A DNA stretch of 64,000 nt, taken from positions 751,950-815,949 of the forward strand of contig VZQC01005577.1 of assembly GCA_009823505.1 (NCBI GenBank), written 5' to 3'. Of this stretch, positions 32,443-41,817 are shown piece by piece. Origin of the DNA: Rhizomys pruinosus. Taxonomy: Eukaryota > Chordata > Mammalia > Rodentia > Spalacidae. The stretch's first letter is position 1. Each line of letters opens with the position of its first letter. Below the pieces are notes generated by a model, which was given only the letters and a program-made list of their open reading frames with translations, made no database searches and was not told the DNA's origin. The position numbers were made by a program, and so were the translations under genes.

Positions 32443-33325
32443 AGCCAGAGTAATCCTGAGCAAGAAGAGCAATGTTAGAGGTGTCACCATAGTGATTTCA
32501 AATTATATTACAGATCTACAGTAACAAAAACATTGTACTGACATGAAACCAGACACACAGACCAATGACACAGAACCCACACAACCTCAGCCACCTTATT
32601 TTTGACAAATTTGTCAAAAATATGTGCTGGAGAAAGGAGAACAATTATGTGAGAACAAAAACATCCATAAGTGGAAGAATAAAACTAGATCCTTATTTAG
32701 CACCCTGTACAAAATGAATTCAAAATTGACCAAAGATACCAACATAAGGCCTGAAACTTGGAAACTACTAGAGGAAAATACTTCAAGATACCTGTGGGTA
32801 AAACTTTCTGGATAGGTCTCCAAAAGCCCAGCAAAACATCAAGGATTGATAAATGGTATTGCATGAAACTGAAAAGCTTCTGCAAAGCAAGGGAAACAGT
32901 GAAGAGATAGCCTGCAGAACAGGAAAAATCTTTGCCAGCTATTCATCCGACAAGGAATCAAGATCTAGAATGCATAAACCTCAAGATGTAGGTCCCTCCT
33001 GTGAGCTGCAGAAGTGGTCTCTATCAGTGAGCAATGGATCCACATCTCTCCAATGGTGGAGGCTGGAGGATCAGACTGGAGGATGGAGGTAGCAGTTTCA
33101 GCCTTCTCTCAGTGGCTGCATCCCCTACATCCTCCCCAACCCTGGGTCCCAAGTTGTGCGTGGCAGTGGCTTTCTGTCATTTGTAGTTTCTAGTCTTGGA
33201 AAGACTGAGTCTCAAGAATGGACTTCCTCCCTCCTCTGAGGGTCAGCTAAGGTCTTGACATTAGACAAGGGGTTGCGGAAGCTGGGGAGTGGGGGAGTGA
33301 AGGGAGAACATATTAGAAATACATT
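30600..33325 (+). mobile_element. L1 with broken ORFs and 3'UTR, carrying SINE insertions
   Basis: ORF1-like A-rich region to 31.7 kb, then ORF2 phrases (attccaccagaaaactcctt, tacagtaacaaaaacattgt, ttgggtaaaactttctggat-like, gaaaagcttctgcaaagcaa) and a 3'UTR from about 33.0 kb. The reading frame is interrupted repeatedly. Insertions: B1 31008-31160, composite SINE 31710-31950, B1 32210-32352, (ca)n 32398-32442. Confidence 0.8.
31710..31950 (-). repeat. Composite SINE copy 4, with target-site duplication
   Basis: Reverse B1 to cacctggctt, then at 31848-31851 directly the reverse B2 head (aaagatggttctaaggcacc to gccatctctccagcccc). A 15-bp direct repeat aggacttgaattttt (31695-31709, 31951-31965) brackets the whole, so it inserted as one unit. 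Confidence 0.92.
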
Positions 33326-33332
33326 GTATCAG

Positions 33333-33786
33333 GGGCTGGGGAGATGGCTCGGAAGTTAAGAGCACTGGCTGCTCTTGCAGAGGACCCAGGTTCGATTTCC
33401 AGTTCCCACATGACAGCTAACAACCATCCCTAACTCCAGTTCCAGGGGATCTGACACTCTCTGCTGATTTCCACAGGCATTGCATGACACAGGTGCACCT
33501 ACCTGCATGTAGGCAATACACTCATACACATAAAATAAAAATAATTAAAGTATTTTTAAAAAAATACATTATAGCCAGGCGTTAAAGGCCCACGCCTTTA
33601 ATGGCAGCACTTGGGAGGCAGAGTCAGGCAGATCTCTGAGTTCCAGGCCAGCCTGGTCTACATAGTGAGTTCCAGGCCAGCCTGGTCTACATAGTGAGTT
33701 CCAGGCCAGCCTGGTCTACATAGTGAGTTCCAGGCCAGGTGGGGCTACAGGAGACCCTGTCTCAAAAAGACCAAAATAAACAAAAA
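33333..33786 (+). repeat. B2 SINE and B1 SINE inserted at the same site
   Basis: B2 33333-33557, B1 33572-33780. The target aatacattgtatc appears before the B2, as aatacattat between them, and after the B1. Confidence 0.9.
33637..33742 (+). repeat. 29-bp tandem repeat inside the B1
   Basis: gagttccaggccagcctggt plus ctacatagt occurs three times, with a fourth partial unit. Confidence 0.95.
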
Positions 33787-34020
33787 ATACATTGTATCCA
33801 TTTATGAAATTCTCAAAGAATTAATAAAAATATTACATTAATAAGAATTATAATAGTAACCAAATGTCTACCAACAAGTGAGTAAATAAATTTTAGTATA
33901 TTCACACAACAAGCTAATAATAAAATGGAATTAAATACTGATAGATAAAATAACATCAGTGAATTTCAAAATAATTATGCAGTGTAAAAGAAGCCAGGCC
34001 CGAAAAGAATACATATTTTG

Positions 34021-34265
34021 TGTTTTTTTTTCAATTAATTTTATTTGTTTCTGTATGTGTATGAATGTACTGTCTGCATGCAAGTCTGTGCACCCGTGTC
34101 GTGCAACGCCGCGGAAGAGGGTGTCGGACTCCCCTGGAACTGGAGTTCTCCTGGAATTGGAGTTTCAGACGGTTCTCAGCCACCATGTGGGTGCTGGGGA
34201 TCGAACCCAGGTCCTCTGTAAGAGCGGTCGGCGCTCTTAACCGCTAGGCCATCTCTCCAGCCCCC
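34021..34265 (-). repeat. B2 SINE, young, in an L1 remnant
   Basis: Complete. Target aagaatacatatttt on both sides (34005 and 34266). A 7-base segment before ggaagagg is missing relative to other copies. Confidence 0.95.
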
Positions 34266-34307
34266 AAGAATACATATTTTATTATTTCATTCATACAAAA
34301 TATTAGC

Positions 34308-34400
34308 AGTCAGGAGTGTGGCTGACTCAGCAGTAGAACATTTGCCTAGCATGATGTGGCCCTGGGTTTGAATCCTGACCACACACACATGGACACACAG
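34308..34400 (+). repeat. ID SINE with (ca)n tail
   Basis: gtggctgactcagcagtaga, ctgggtttgaatcctgacca. Confidence 0.65.
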
Positions 34401-34735
34401 ACACACAACACACACAGACACTCACACAAAAATCTTCTTACGTAAAATATTAGAAAATGCAAACTCCTCCATACTAACAAAAAGCAGACCCCGTGGTTAT
34501 CTGGGAATGGGGTAGCATATACATGAGTGAGGAAAGGATTATCAACAGACACTGAAGAAACTTTTTGGGCTAACAGATATGTTATGTTGATTGAGATAAT
34601 GTTCAGGATTGTTCAGTGTAAATGTGTGCAATTCATCATGCTAATTATGCCTCAATGAAATTCTTTTTTAAAAAACTGAGTAGTTGAAGTGATTAAAGAA
34701 AATAATCATTCATTGATTCGTCTATGTATTCTAGA

Positions 34736-34906
34736 TTTTTTTTTTGTCTCTTTGAGACAGGGCCTCCCTGTTGTAGCTCCAACTGGCCTAGAACTCAGTA
34801 TGTAGACCAGGCTGGCCTTGAACTCACAGAGATCCACCTGACTCTGCTTCCCCCCAACCCCAGCCCAGCACTGGGATTAAAGGTGTGTACCACCATGCCT
34901 GGTGCA
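34736..34906 (-). repeat. B1 SINE
   Basis: tctttgagacagggcctccc to accaccatgcctggtg, with an added tccccccaaccccagc. Confidence 0.9.
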
Positions 34907-35006
34907 TTCTAGATTTTAAGAATCAGGTACAACTACCAAAGGCTTCATCCCTGGATCAAATATCTTTATCCTGAAGAAAAAAATCCTGTTAGCATCTAGC
35001 AAAAGT

Positions 35007-35340
35007 AATAACACATACGCAGTAACCCTTACCTAAAGTCCCATATCATTTCCATTTAGGAACACATATGCAGTAACCCTTACATAAAGTAATAACACAT
35101 AGGCAGTAACCCTTATGTAAAGCAATAACACATAGGCAGTAACCCTTACATAAAGTAATAACACATAGGCAGTAACCCTTATGTAAAGCAATAACACATA
35201 GGCAGTAACCCTTACATAAACTAATAACACATAGGCAGTAACCCTTATGTAAAGTAATAACACATAGGCGTAACCCTTATGTAAAGTAATAACAAAAGGC
35301 AGTAACCCTTATGTAAAGTCCTGTATCATTTCCATTTAGG
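35007..35340. repeat. Minisatellite, 33-bp unit, nine copies
   Basis: Unit taataacacataggcagtaa plus ccctta(tg/ca)taaag. ttatgtaaag and ttacataaag versions alternate, giving a 66-bp higher-order unit in the middle. tatcatttccatttaggaac occurs within the first copies and again at the right edge. As 33 is divisible by 3, the minus strand is open with an 11-residue repeat (VRVTAYVLLLY); I take this as a by-product. Confidence 0.95.
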
Positions 35341-35439
35341 AACTGATGCACTTCCTGCTTGTCAGTAATAAAATATATGAAACTGATCATATTTCTTTAA
35401 ATTGTGTCAATACCAATACTACTAGTGATTATATTTGCT

Positions 35440-36400
35440 GTTTATATTCTCTTCCCTGGATTCAAATTGTCTACTTCAACCACTGCTGCATTATTCCATA
35501 TCTGTTTTTGCTTATCACATAAATATAACCATTATTTATATTACATATATGTACATATAACTCACATACCAGAAAATTCAGCCTTTTAACGTGTACTTTT
35601 CAATGGTGTTTTTCCTTTTGATGTTTTCTGCTTGTTTGTCTGAGACAGGTCTTATTATGTAGCCCAGCTGACTTCTAACTCATGATGCTCCTTGTCGCAG
35701 CCTCTTAAGTGTCAGGATTAAAGGTATGTACCACCATGCTTGGCTTTTTCTGTTTTTTAGTGTGGATATCAGGTTGTGGGACCATCACCACTATTGACTT
35801 CCTGAACACATTCATCCAGCCCCCTCCAGGAAAAGACGGTGTGCCCCTTAGCCATTATTCTCTGTTCTTCCCTTTTCCAGCACTTGTCAACCAGTAATCT
35901 ACTTTTCTTCTCTATGGATTTCCCTTTCCTGAACATTTTACATGAACAGAATTATATAATGCATGGCCTTTGGGATCAGGATCCTTTGACTTAGCATAAT
36001 GTTTTCGAGGTTCATTTGTGTTATATCAGTTCTTTATTCCTTGCTATCATATAGAAATACCACATTTTGTTTATCAGCCAATACACATTTGTATTCTTTC
36101 CATGTTTGTCTTTTATGAATAATGCTCTTACAAACATTTGTGTACATGTTTGTGTGTATGTGTTACGTGTCTCCTACTCTCTTGTAAATATCCCTAAGAA
36201 TGGATTTGCCAGGTCAGATGGAAACTCTATGTTACCAGGGTCCCAATTTCTTTATATCCTTTTCAAACAAGGACATATGATTGTTGTATTACAGCCATCC
36301 TTAGAATTTCAAATGACATCCTTGTGCTTCTGATTTTCATATTCCTAATGACTTATTTTGAACATATTTTCATATGCCTATTACTCTGTTTTTAAAAAAT
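35440..36400 (-). mobile_element. Old L1, reverse, with a B1 insertion
   Basis: catggcctttgggatcagga, acttagcataatgttttcga, gaataatgctcttacaaaca, ggatttgccaggtcagatgg: the reverse of an old L1 3' region. A reverse B1 lies at 35625-35745. Confidence 0.8.
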
Positions 36401-36482
36401 GCATTTACTGAATTATCTCTCTCAACTCTGTTTAGAGGTTAATTTGTTAATAAATGATCAATAAATTTTAAAAGTTAATATT

Positions 36483-36637
36483 CCTACTGGGCATGGTGGC
36501 ACACACCTTTAGTCCCAGAACTTGGGAGGCAGTGGGAGTTGGATCTCTGAGAGTTCAAGGCCAGCCTGGTCTACATGGTGAGTTCCAGGACAGCTGGGGC
36601 TACAAGGAGACCCTGTCTCAAAAAGACAAAAAAAGAA
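36483..36637 (+). repeat. B1 SINE
   Basis: tactgggcatggtggcacac to gtctcaaaaagacaaaaaaa. Target gttaatattcct on both sides. Confidence 0.95.
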
Positions 36638-36976
36638 GTTAATATTCCTTCCTAATTTTTCCCAAAATTACACTGCACCTGAGGTAATGGAGTAAGTTCT
36701 GGGTCATAAAAGCTTTCTTGTAATTTTAAGAACAAATTCCTAAAAACAAAAAAATAATATTACGGTATTAAATTAAGTGGTTTTTCATCTCCTAAAGAGG
36801 AGATAATTAAAAGAGCAGCACACCTTATTCTTATTCTTAATGAATACCCCAAAGGAAAAATTTCTACAATCCACTTTAGAAATTTTCTAAAGTGAAATGA
36901 GAGGATAATCATTCATGTCTTAAATACTATATATATCATGAAACATTTATTACTACTTTAAAAAAATGTGAGGCTC

Positions 36977-37140
36977 AGCCGGGCGTGGTGGCGCACACCT
37001 CTAATCCTAGCACTCGGGAGGCAGAGGCAGGCGGATCTTTGTGAGTTCAAGGCCAGCCTGGTCTACAGAGTGAGTTCCAGGACAGCTGGGACTACAGGGA
37101 GACCCTGTCTCGAAAAGACAAAAAAAATAAAAATAAAAAA
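36977..37140 (+). repeat. B1 SINE close to the exon ~10 donor
   Basis: agccgggcgtggtggcgcac to gtctcgaaaagacaaaaaaa. tgtgaggctca repeats on both sides. It ends about 37 bases into the intron. Confidence 0.95.
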
Positions 37141-37177
37141 TTGTGAGGCTCACCTCCACCACAAAAAGAGACCTCAC

Positions 37178-37513
37178 CATCTCCAATGGCATTTTTGACT
37201 GCACGAAGTCCATCTCTTATAGCGTCCTTAATTTGTATAAGATTATGTTTATTTGGTTCTTTGAATATAAGGTGACAGAGCGAGGGTTAACACAGTCTTC
37301 AATAAAAGTGAACTTTTCGGGGCTGGAGAGATGGCCTAGCGGTTAAGAGCACCGACTGCTCTTTCAGAGGACCTGGGTTCAATCCCCAGCACCCACACGG
37401 TGGCTGAGAACTCCAGTTCCAGGGGAATCCACGATACCCTCTTTTGACCTCAGCGGCATTGCACGACACGGGTGCACAAACCTACATGCAGACAGTACAC
37501 TCATACAGATAGA

Positions 37514-37552
<39 letters not shown>

Positions 37553-37597
37553 AATTTAAAAAATTAAAATAAAAATAAAAGTGAACTTTTTTTCACC
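37178..37597 (-). pseudogene. Cct6b: Cct6b exon ~10, interrupted by a B2 SINE and a one-base deletion
   Basis: The ancestral exon starts at 37597 after ...catcatttag with GGT GAA AAA AAG TTC (GEKKF, family GEEKF). After TTCACTTTTATT the frame runs into the SINE tail and meets TAA within four codons. The exon resumes at 37317 with the duplicated target AAGTTCACTTTTATT and reads [13 protein letters not shown]. It then slips one base near 37263-37269 (expected L-x-x-K-E-P) and continues [20 protein letters not shown] and AVKNAIGDG to the donor GTGAGG at 37177. Without the SINE and one target copy the exon is 147 nt, against the 148 needed to keep phase with the next exon. Confidence 0.93.
37318..37573 (+). 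repeat. B2 SINE inside Cct6b exon ~10
   Basis: ggggctggagagatggccta to gcattgcacgacacgggtgc and an (aaat)n tail; a segment of the middle is deleted. The 17-bp direct repeats 37301-37317 and 37574-37590 are identical, and both are coding sequence of the exon (AAAAGTTCACTTTTATT on the gene strand). It resembles the least diverged B2s in the window. Confidence 0.97.
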
Positions 37598-37725
37598 CTA
37601 AATGATGCCAAGAGAAGACATAATCTTAAGGTTTTGGATACAGTTTTGGGGTAAAGGTGGTAGAGTACTTGCTTATCATGGAAGAGACCCTGGCCCCTGG
37701 CCCCTGGCCGCTTTGATCTCCTCCC

Positions 37726-37730
<5 letters not shown>

Positions 37731-37756
<26 letters not shown>
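37731..37756. repeat. (ca)n microsatellite
   Basis: Thirteen ca units. Confidence 0.95.
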
Positions 37757-37758
<2 letters not shown>

Positions 37759-37811
37759 CATAACATATAATATACTGTACCATTCCTTTCATATAAAATA
37801 GCATTGTCAGA

Positions 37812-38010
37812 GGCTGGAGACATGGCTCAGTGGTTAAGAGCACTGGCTATTCTTGCAGAGGACCCGAGTTAAGTTCCCAGCACCCACATGGCAGCTAACA
37901 ACTATCCTTAATTTGAGTTCCAGAGGATCCGACACCCTCTTCTGACCTCCTTGGGCACTGCATGACACAGGTGCACTTACAATACACTCATATACATAAA
38001 ATAATAAATA
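37812..38010 (+). repeat. B2 SINE
   Basis: aggctggagacatggctcag to caatacactcatatacataa. Target tagcattgtca on both sides. Confidence 0.93.
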
Positions 38011-38135
38011 TAGCATTGTCATTATGAAACTCAAGAATGGTTTCTAATAGAATCTAATCTTCATGTAAATTTTTCAAAACAAGCATAACTAAAGACATTT
38101 TTGGTGTGTTTGTTTGTTTGTTTTCAGTCTTTTTC

Positions 38136-38385
38136 TTTTTTTGGTATTTTTGAGACAGGGTCTCCCTTTAGTCCTAGCTGGCCTGGAGCTTACTCTGTAG
38201 ACTAGGCAGGCCTTGAACTCAGAGATCCGCCTGCCTCTGCCTCCCAAGTGCTGGGATTGAAGGTGTGCACCACCATGCCTAGCTTAAAGATGGTTCTTAG
38301 CTGCCATGTTGGTGCTGGGAATCAAACCCTGGTCCTCTGCAAGAGCAGTCAGTGTTCTTAACCACTGAGCCATCTCTCCAGCCCC
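38136..38385 (-). repeat. Composite SINE copy 5
   Basis: Reverse B1 (ttgagacagggtctcccttt to accatgcctagctt), then at about 38284 the reverse B2 head (aaagatggttcttagctgcc to ctctccagcccc). ttttcagtcttttt before and tttttagtcttttt after may be the target, though the latter overlaps the next B1. Confidence 0.88.
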
Positions 38386-38540
38386 TATTTTTAGTCTTTT
38401 TGAAACAGGGTCTCCCTTTAGTCCCAGCTGGCCTGGAGCTGGCTATGTATATGTAGACCAGGCTGCCCTTAAACTCACAGAGATCTGCCTGCCTGCCTCC
38501 TGAGTGCTGGGATTAAAGCTGTGCACCACCATGCCTGGCC
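38386..38540 (-). repeat. B1 SINE
   Basis: tttttgaaacagggtctccc to caccaccatgcctggccc. Confidence 0.93.
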
Positions 38541-38554
38541 CAAGATGTGTTTTG

Positions 38555-38819
38555 TTTTGTTTATTTTGTTGTTTTGTTTTGTTTTGAGACAGGGTCTCCG
38601 CAGCTGGCCTGGAACTCACACTGTAGACCAGGCTGGCCTTGAACTCACAGAGATCTGGCTGCCTCTGCTTCCCCAGTGCTAGGATTGCTAGGATTAAAGA
38701 CAAATTGCCCAGCTTAAATATAGTTCTTAGCCACCATGTGGGTTCTGGGAATCTAACCCAGGTCCTCTGCAAGAGTAGTCGGCACTTAACTGCTGAGCCA
38801 TCTCTCTAGCCCCCCACCC
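38555..38819 (-). repeat. Composite SINE copy 6, with target-site duplication
   Basis: Reverse B1 from gttttgagacagggtctccg to attgcccagctt, then at about 38714 the reverse B2 head (aaatatagttcttagccacc to catctctctagcccc). Flanks ccaagatgtgtttt (38540) and ccaagacatatttt (38820) are a diverged target-site duplication around the whole unit. Confidence 0.88.
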
Positions 38820-38849
38820 CCAAGACATATTTTAAGGTAGTTAAAAAAA

Positions 38850-39004
38850 ATTTTTTTTGGTCTTTTCAAGACAGGGTCTCCCTGTAGCCCCAGCTGTCCT
38901 GAAACTCACTCTGTAGACCAGGCTGGCCTTGAACTCACAAAGATCTGCCTGCCTCTGCCTCCCAAGTGCTAGGATTAAAGGCGTGCACCACCACGCCTGG
39001 CTAA
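38850..39004 (-). repeat. B1 SINE
   Basis: ggtcttttcaagacagggtc to gcaccaccacgcctggct. 225 bases from exon ~9. Confidence 0.95.
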
Positions 39005-39228
39005 GTAGTTAAAATTTTCTACCACTTCAGAGGTTAAGACAGGGAGATTCTGAGTTCAAGACCAGCCCGGGCTACATAACAAAACTTTTAATAAACAGGT
39101 AAATAAGTTATAAACTTTCTCCTGTGGTTAGTCAGACTTCAAAATGCAAAATATAAATCAAAAGGTATAAAATGTCAAAAAGATGATTTAGGAATCACAT
39201 TATAACAACTATTCATAGAAATACTCAC

Positions 39229-39325
39229 TAGTGAATACTCAAATACAAGGCCAGGATGCCCCAAGCAATCTTCATTGAGGTCTTCAAAGGAATTGACAGC
39301 TAGTCCTCCACAGGCAAGAGTGAGT
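39229..39325 (-). pseudogene. Cct6b: Cct6b exon ~9, intact in itself
   Basis: 97 nt. It reads (R)[20 protein letters not shown], then [12 protein letters not shown]. The first base completes the Arg codon split from the previous exon. The acceptor is catataatttcag and the donor GTGAGT. Compare [20 protein letters not shown] in CCT6A; VNSFEDL is the CCT6B-like form. Open throughout, with conserved residues kept. Confidence 0.92.
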
Positions 39326-39394
39326 CTGAAATTATATGTGTCACCTTCACTTTGGTTATGGAAAATACAAAGTCTAATTTCTTTTCATTTTTTT

Positions 39395-39512
39395 CTTTTT
39401 CAGACAGGGTCTCACCTACTTTGTAACCCTGTCATGGAAATTCTCTTACCTCAACCTCCTAGGTACTGTAATTATAAACAGATATACATATTAGCCACCA
39501 CACCCAGCTAAG
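39395..39512 (-). repeat. Old B1-type SINE
   Basis: tttttcagacagggtctcac, caacctcctaggtactgtaa, ccaccacacccagct. Confidence 0.65.
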
Positions 39513-39627
39513 GCAAATTTCCTGAAGATGAAAAGATCTCCAACACAGAAGACTATAATGTGCTGTATTGTATGTTGGGAAGCAGTTGATTTTTAGTTGA
39601 CAAATAAAATAGTATATATTTACCAGG

Positions 39628-39669
39628 TACAAAATGGTAACTATTAGCTCTCATAGTTACCATTTTGTA
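39628..39669. repeat. Perfect inverted repeat, 17-bp arms, 8-bp loop
   Basis: tacaaaatggtaactat (39628-39644) and its exact reverse complement (39653-39669). Confidence 0.97.
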
Positions 39670-39759
39670 GAGAGAACGCTTAACACACTTTTTAAGATTA
39701 TTCAATAATACATAAAGTCATTTACCACAATCTCCATCTTATACAATAAATCCTTGAGC

Positions 39760-39935
39760 AGAACCCTACTCAATAAGAAAAGTTTTATATCATTTGACCA
39801 ACATCTCCCAAGCTCTGCATCATCCCCAGCACTCCATTCCCTAGCAGTTGTCACTCATATCTACTTCTGGCAGCTCAATATTTTCAACTTCCACATATAA
39901 GTGAGATCATACAGTATTACAGTTTTTTCTAAAAT
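39760..39935 (-). mobile_element. Old L1 fragment
   Basis: tgcatcatccccagcactcc, tcaacttccacatataagtgagatcat: the reverse of an L1 3' end common to old mammalian L1s. Confidence 0.7.
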
Positions 39936-39960
39936 CTGTTTTTTGTGTGGAATGGGGTAT

Positions 39961-40168
39961 ATCTGTTTATGTGTACCCGTGTAGGGCAGGGTGCCCACAC
40001 TCATCCGCATGTATCTGTTTATGTGTACCCGTGTAGGGCAGGGTGCCCACACTCATCCGCGTGTATCTGTTTATGTGTACCCGTGTAGGGCAGGGTGCCC
40101 ACACTCATCCGCGTGTATCTGTTTATGTGTACCTGTGTAGGGCAGAGTGCCCACACTCATTCAGGTGC
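39961..40168. repeat. Tandem repeat, 52-bp unit, four copies
   Basis: Units start at 39961, 40013, 40065 and 40117: atctgtttatgtgtacccgt, gtagggcagggtgcccacac, tcatccgc(a/g)tgt. The last copy has diverged. It may be grown from a B2/B3-like piece. Confidence 0.95.
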
Positions 40169-40199
40169 ATGTGGGATGTCAACTTCTCTGTCTTACTTT

Positions 40200-40610
40200 T
40201 TTTCAGACAGTCTTTCAGTGCAGGGGCATCAGTCTGCAATCGAACAGGCTGAAGAGAGCACACCCGGAGTTACTCCAGTAACATCCTGGGGACGACATCA
40301 GAGGGTGCAAATCTTTTTATGCAACAGACAGCTTATATAGGTTTGCATGGGCAGACCCTACATTGTGTGACATCACCTCCCAATGGCCAATCCTAGACCT
40401 CCATCACGCAGCATCCCAGCTTGCAGGGCGTATTCAGAAGAGGGGCATGCTGACAAGCAAGCTGACTCCTGACTTCTGAGTGTGTGCTAGCTGAAAACAG
40501 AGCATGCCCTGCATCCTTTGCTCTACCTAGTGTCAGATTGGTAGCTGCACATACTCGCTCAAGATAGGTCTGAGTTCAGGATTGCTGGCCCACATTTCAC
40601 CAAACATGAA
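40200..40610 (-). mobile_element. Probable solo LTR (reverse)
   Basis: On the minus strand the segment runs from tgtttggtgaaatgtgggcc through a GC-richer U3-like part, then a TATA box (cctatataagctgtctgttg at about 40330), then an R/U5-like part ending near tctttcagtg. No internal retroviral sequence adjoins it. Boundaries are approximate. Confidence 0.45.
40325..40345 (-). promoter_or_regulatory. TATA box in the reverse LTR
   Basis: Minus strand acctatataagctgtctg, with the spacing expected before an LTR transcription start. It would drive in the same direction as Cct6b. Confidence 0.4.
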
Positions 40611-40639
40611 ATGAAACTCAATATCTCAGCTAAACTTTC

Positions 40640-41230
40640 TGGCCAGGAAGCCTGCTGTGCTGGGGTTACAGGCCTCTGCACTGCTGCACTCAGCCTGCAT
40701 GCTGGGCTGCAGGCACACTGCACTGCTGCACTCAGCCCGCAGTGCTGGGCTGCAGGCACACTGCTGCACTCAGCCTGCCGTGCTGGGCTGCAGGCACACT
40801 GCACTGCTGCACTGCTGCACTCAGCCCGAAGTGCTGGGCTGCAGGCACACTGCTGCACTCAGCCTGCGTGCTGGGCTGCAGGCACACTGCACTGCTGCAC
40901 TGCTGCACTCAGCCCGCAGTGCTGGGCTGCAGGCACACTGCTGCACTCAGCCTGCCGTACTGGGCTGCAGGCACACTGCACTGCTGTACTGCTGCACTCG
41001 GCCCACCGTGCTGGGCTACAGGCACACTGCGCTGCTGCACTCAGCCCGCAGTGCTGGGCTACAGGCACACTGCACTGCTGCACTGCTGCACTCAGCCCAC
41101 AGTGCTGGGCTACAGGCACGCTGCACTGCTGCACTGCTGCACTCAGCTCCTACGTGGGCTGTGGCATCTGATCTCAGGTCCTCATGTTTGCACATCAAGC
41201 ACTTAACAAGCTGAGCCATTTCCCCATCCC
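40640..41230 (-). repeat. Minisatellite of ten units inside a B4 SINE
   Basis: Core unit gctgggctgcaggcacactg, cactgctgcactcagcc, in long (two ctgcactgctgc) and short versions, 46-58 bp, from 40660 to 41150. The right flank tacgtgggctgtggcatctg ... gagccatttccccatccc is the remaining end of a reverse B4, and the first unit, gctggggttacaggc, matches the B4/B1 segment that normally stands there. All frames on both strands are open, which explains long spurious ORFs of 154-186 codons. Confidence 0.9.
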
Positions 41231-41254
41231 GAAGTCCGTTTGTTAAAGATTAAA

Positions 41255-41650
41255 ATACACCAGGCATGGTGGTGCGCACCTTTAATCCCAGCACTTGGGA
41301 GGCAGAGGCAGGCAGATCTCTGTGAGTTCAAGGCCAGCCTAGTCTACAGGTAGTGAGTTCCATGACAGCGGGGTACAAGGAGACCCTTTTCTTTTTCTTC
41401 TGTCTCAAGAAAAACAAAAATAAAAAAAAAAAAATGGTGGAGAGATGGTTTAGCAGTTTGGATCGCCGACTGCACTTGCAGGACCGGGTTTGATTCCCAG
41501 CTATCCCACATGATGGTGAAGAACAATCTGTTAACTTCTAGTCCAGGGAATTCTGACACCCTCTTCGAACCTCCGGCACATTGCACAATCACGGTGCACC
41601 CGAAGCCTACTGCAGAAGTACATACAATACAAACGTAAAAAAAATAAAAA
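41255..41650 (+). repeat. B1 SINE then error-laden B2 SINE
   Basis: B1 41255-41415. B2 41437-41640 shows many single-base indels (cccaagcctactgcagaagt for the usual acctgcatgcagacagt). Confidence 0.85.
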
Positions 41651-41817
41651 AAAAAACATTTTTAAAAAAGAACTTTCTTCTTGTACTTCAACAAAAATTC
41701 TGAATTTAACAACTTTGATTTGTGATGGTTTGATTATTTATTCATATTAGGAACAAAATTTGAATTTTAGATAACACTATATTTTGCTCAGAATATATAC
41801 TTGTGACCCAATTTTTT

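Noticed and set aside
32598..32621. 24-bp palindrome atttttgacaaatttgtcaaaaat
   Set aside because: It lies in L1 ORF2, where tttttgacaaa is normal family sequence; less informative than the four hairpins reported.
35033..35263. 76-codon minus frame with 11-residue repeats (VRVTAYVLLLY)
   Set aside because: A 33-bp minisatellite keeps any frame open; no family or signal supports a protein.
40611..41214. Long overlapping ORFs of 154-186 codons on plus and 91-99 codons on minus
   Set aside because: Translations of a GC-rich minisatellite open in every frame, with no start or splice context.
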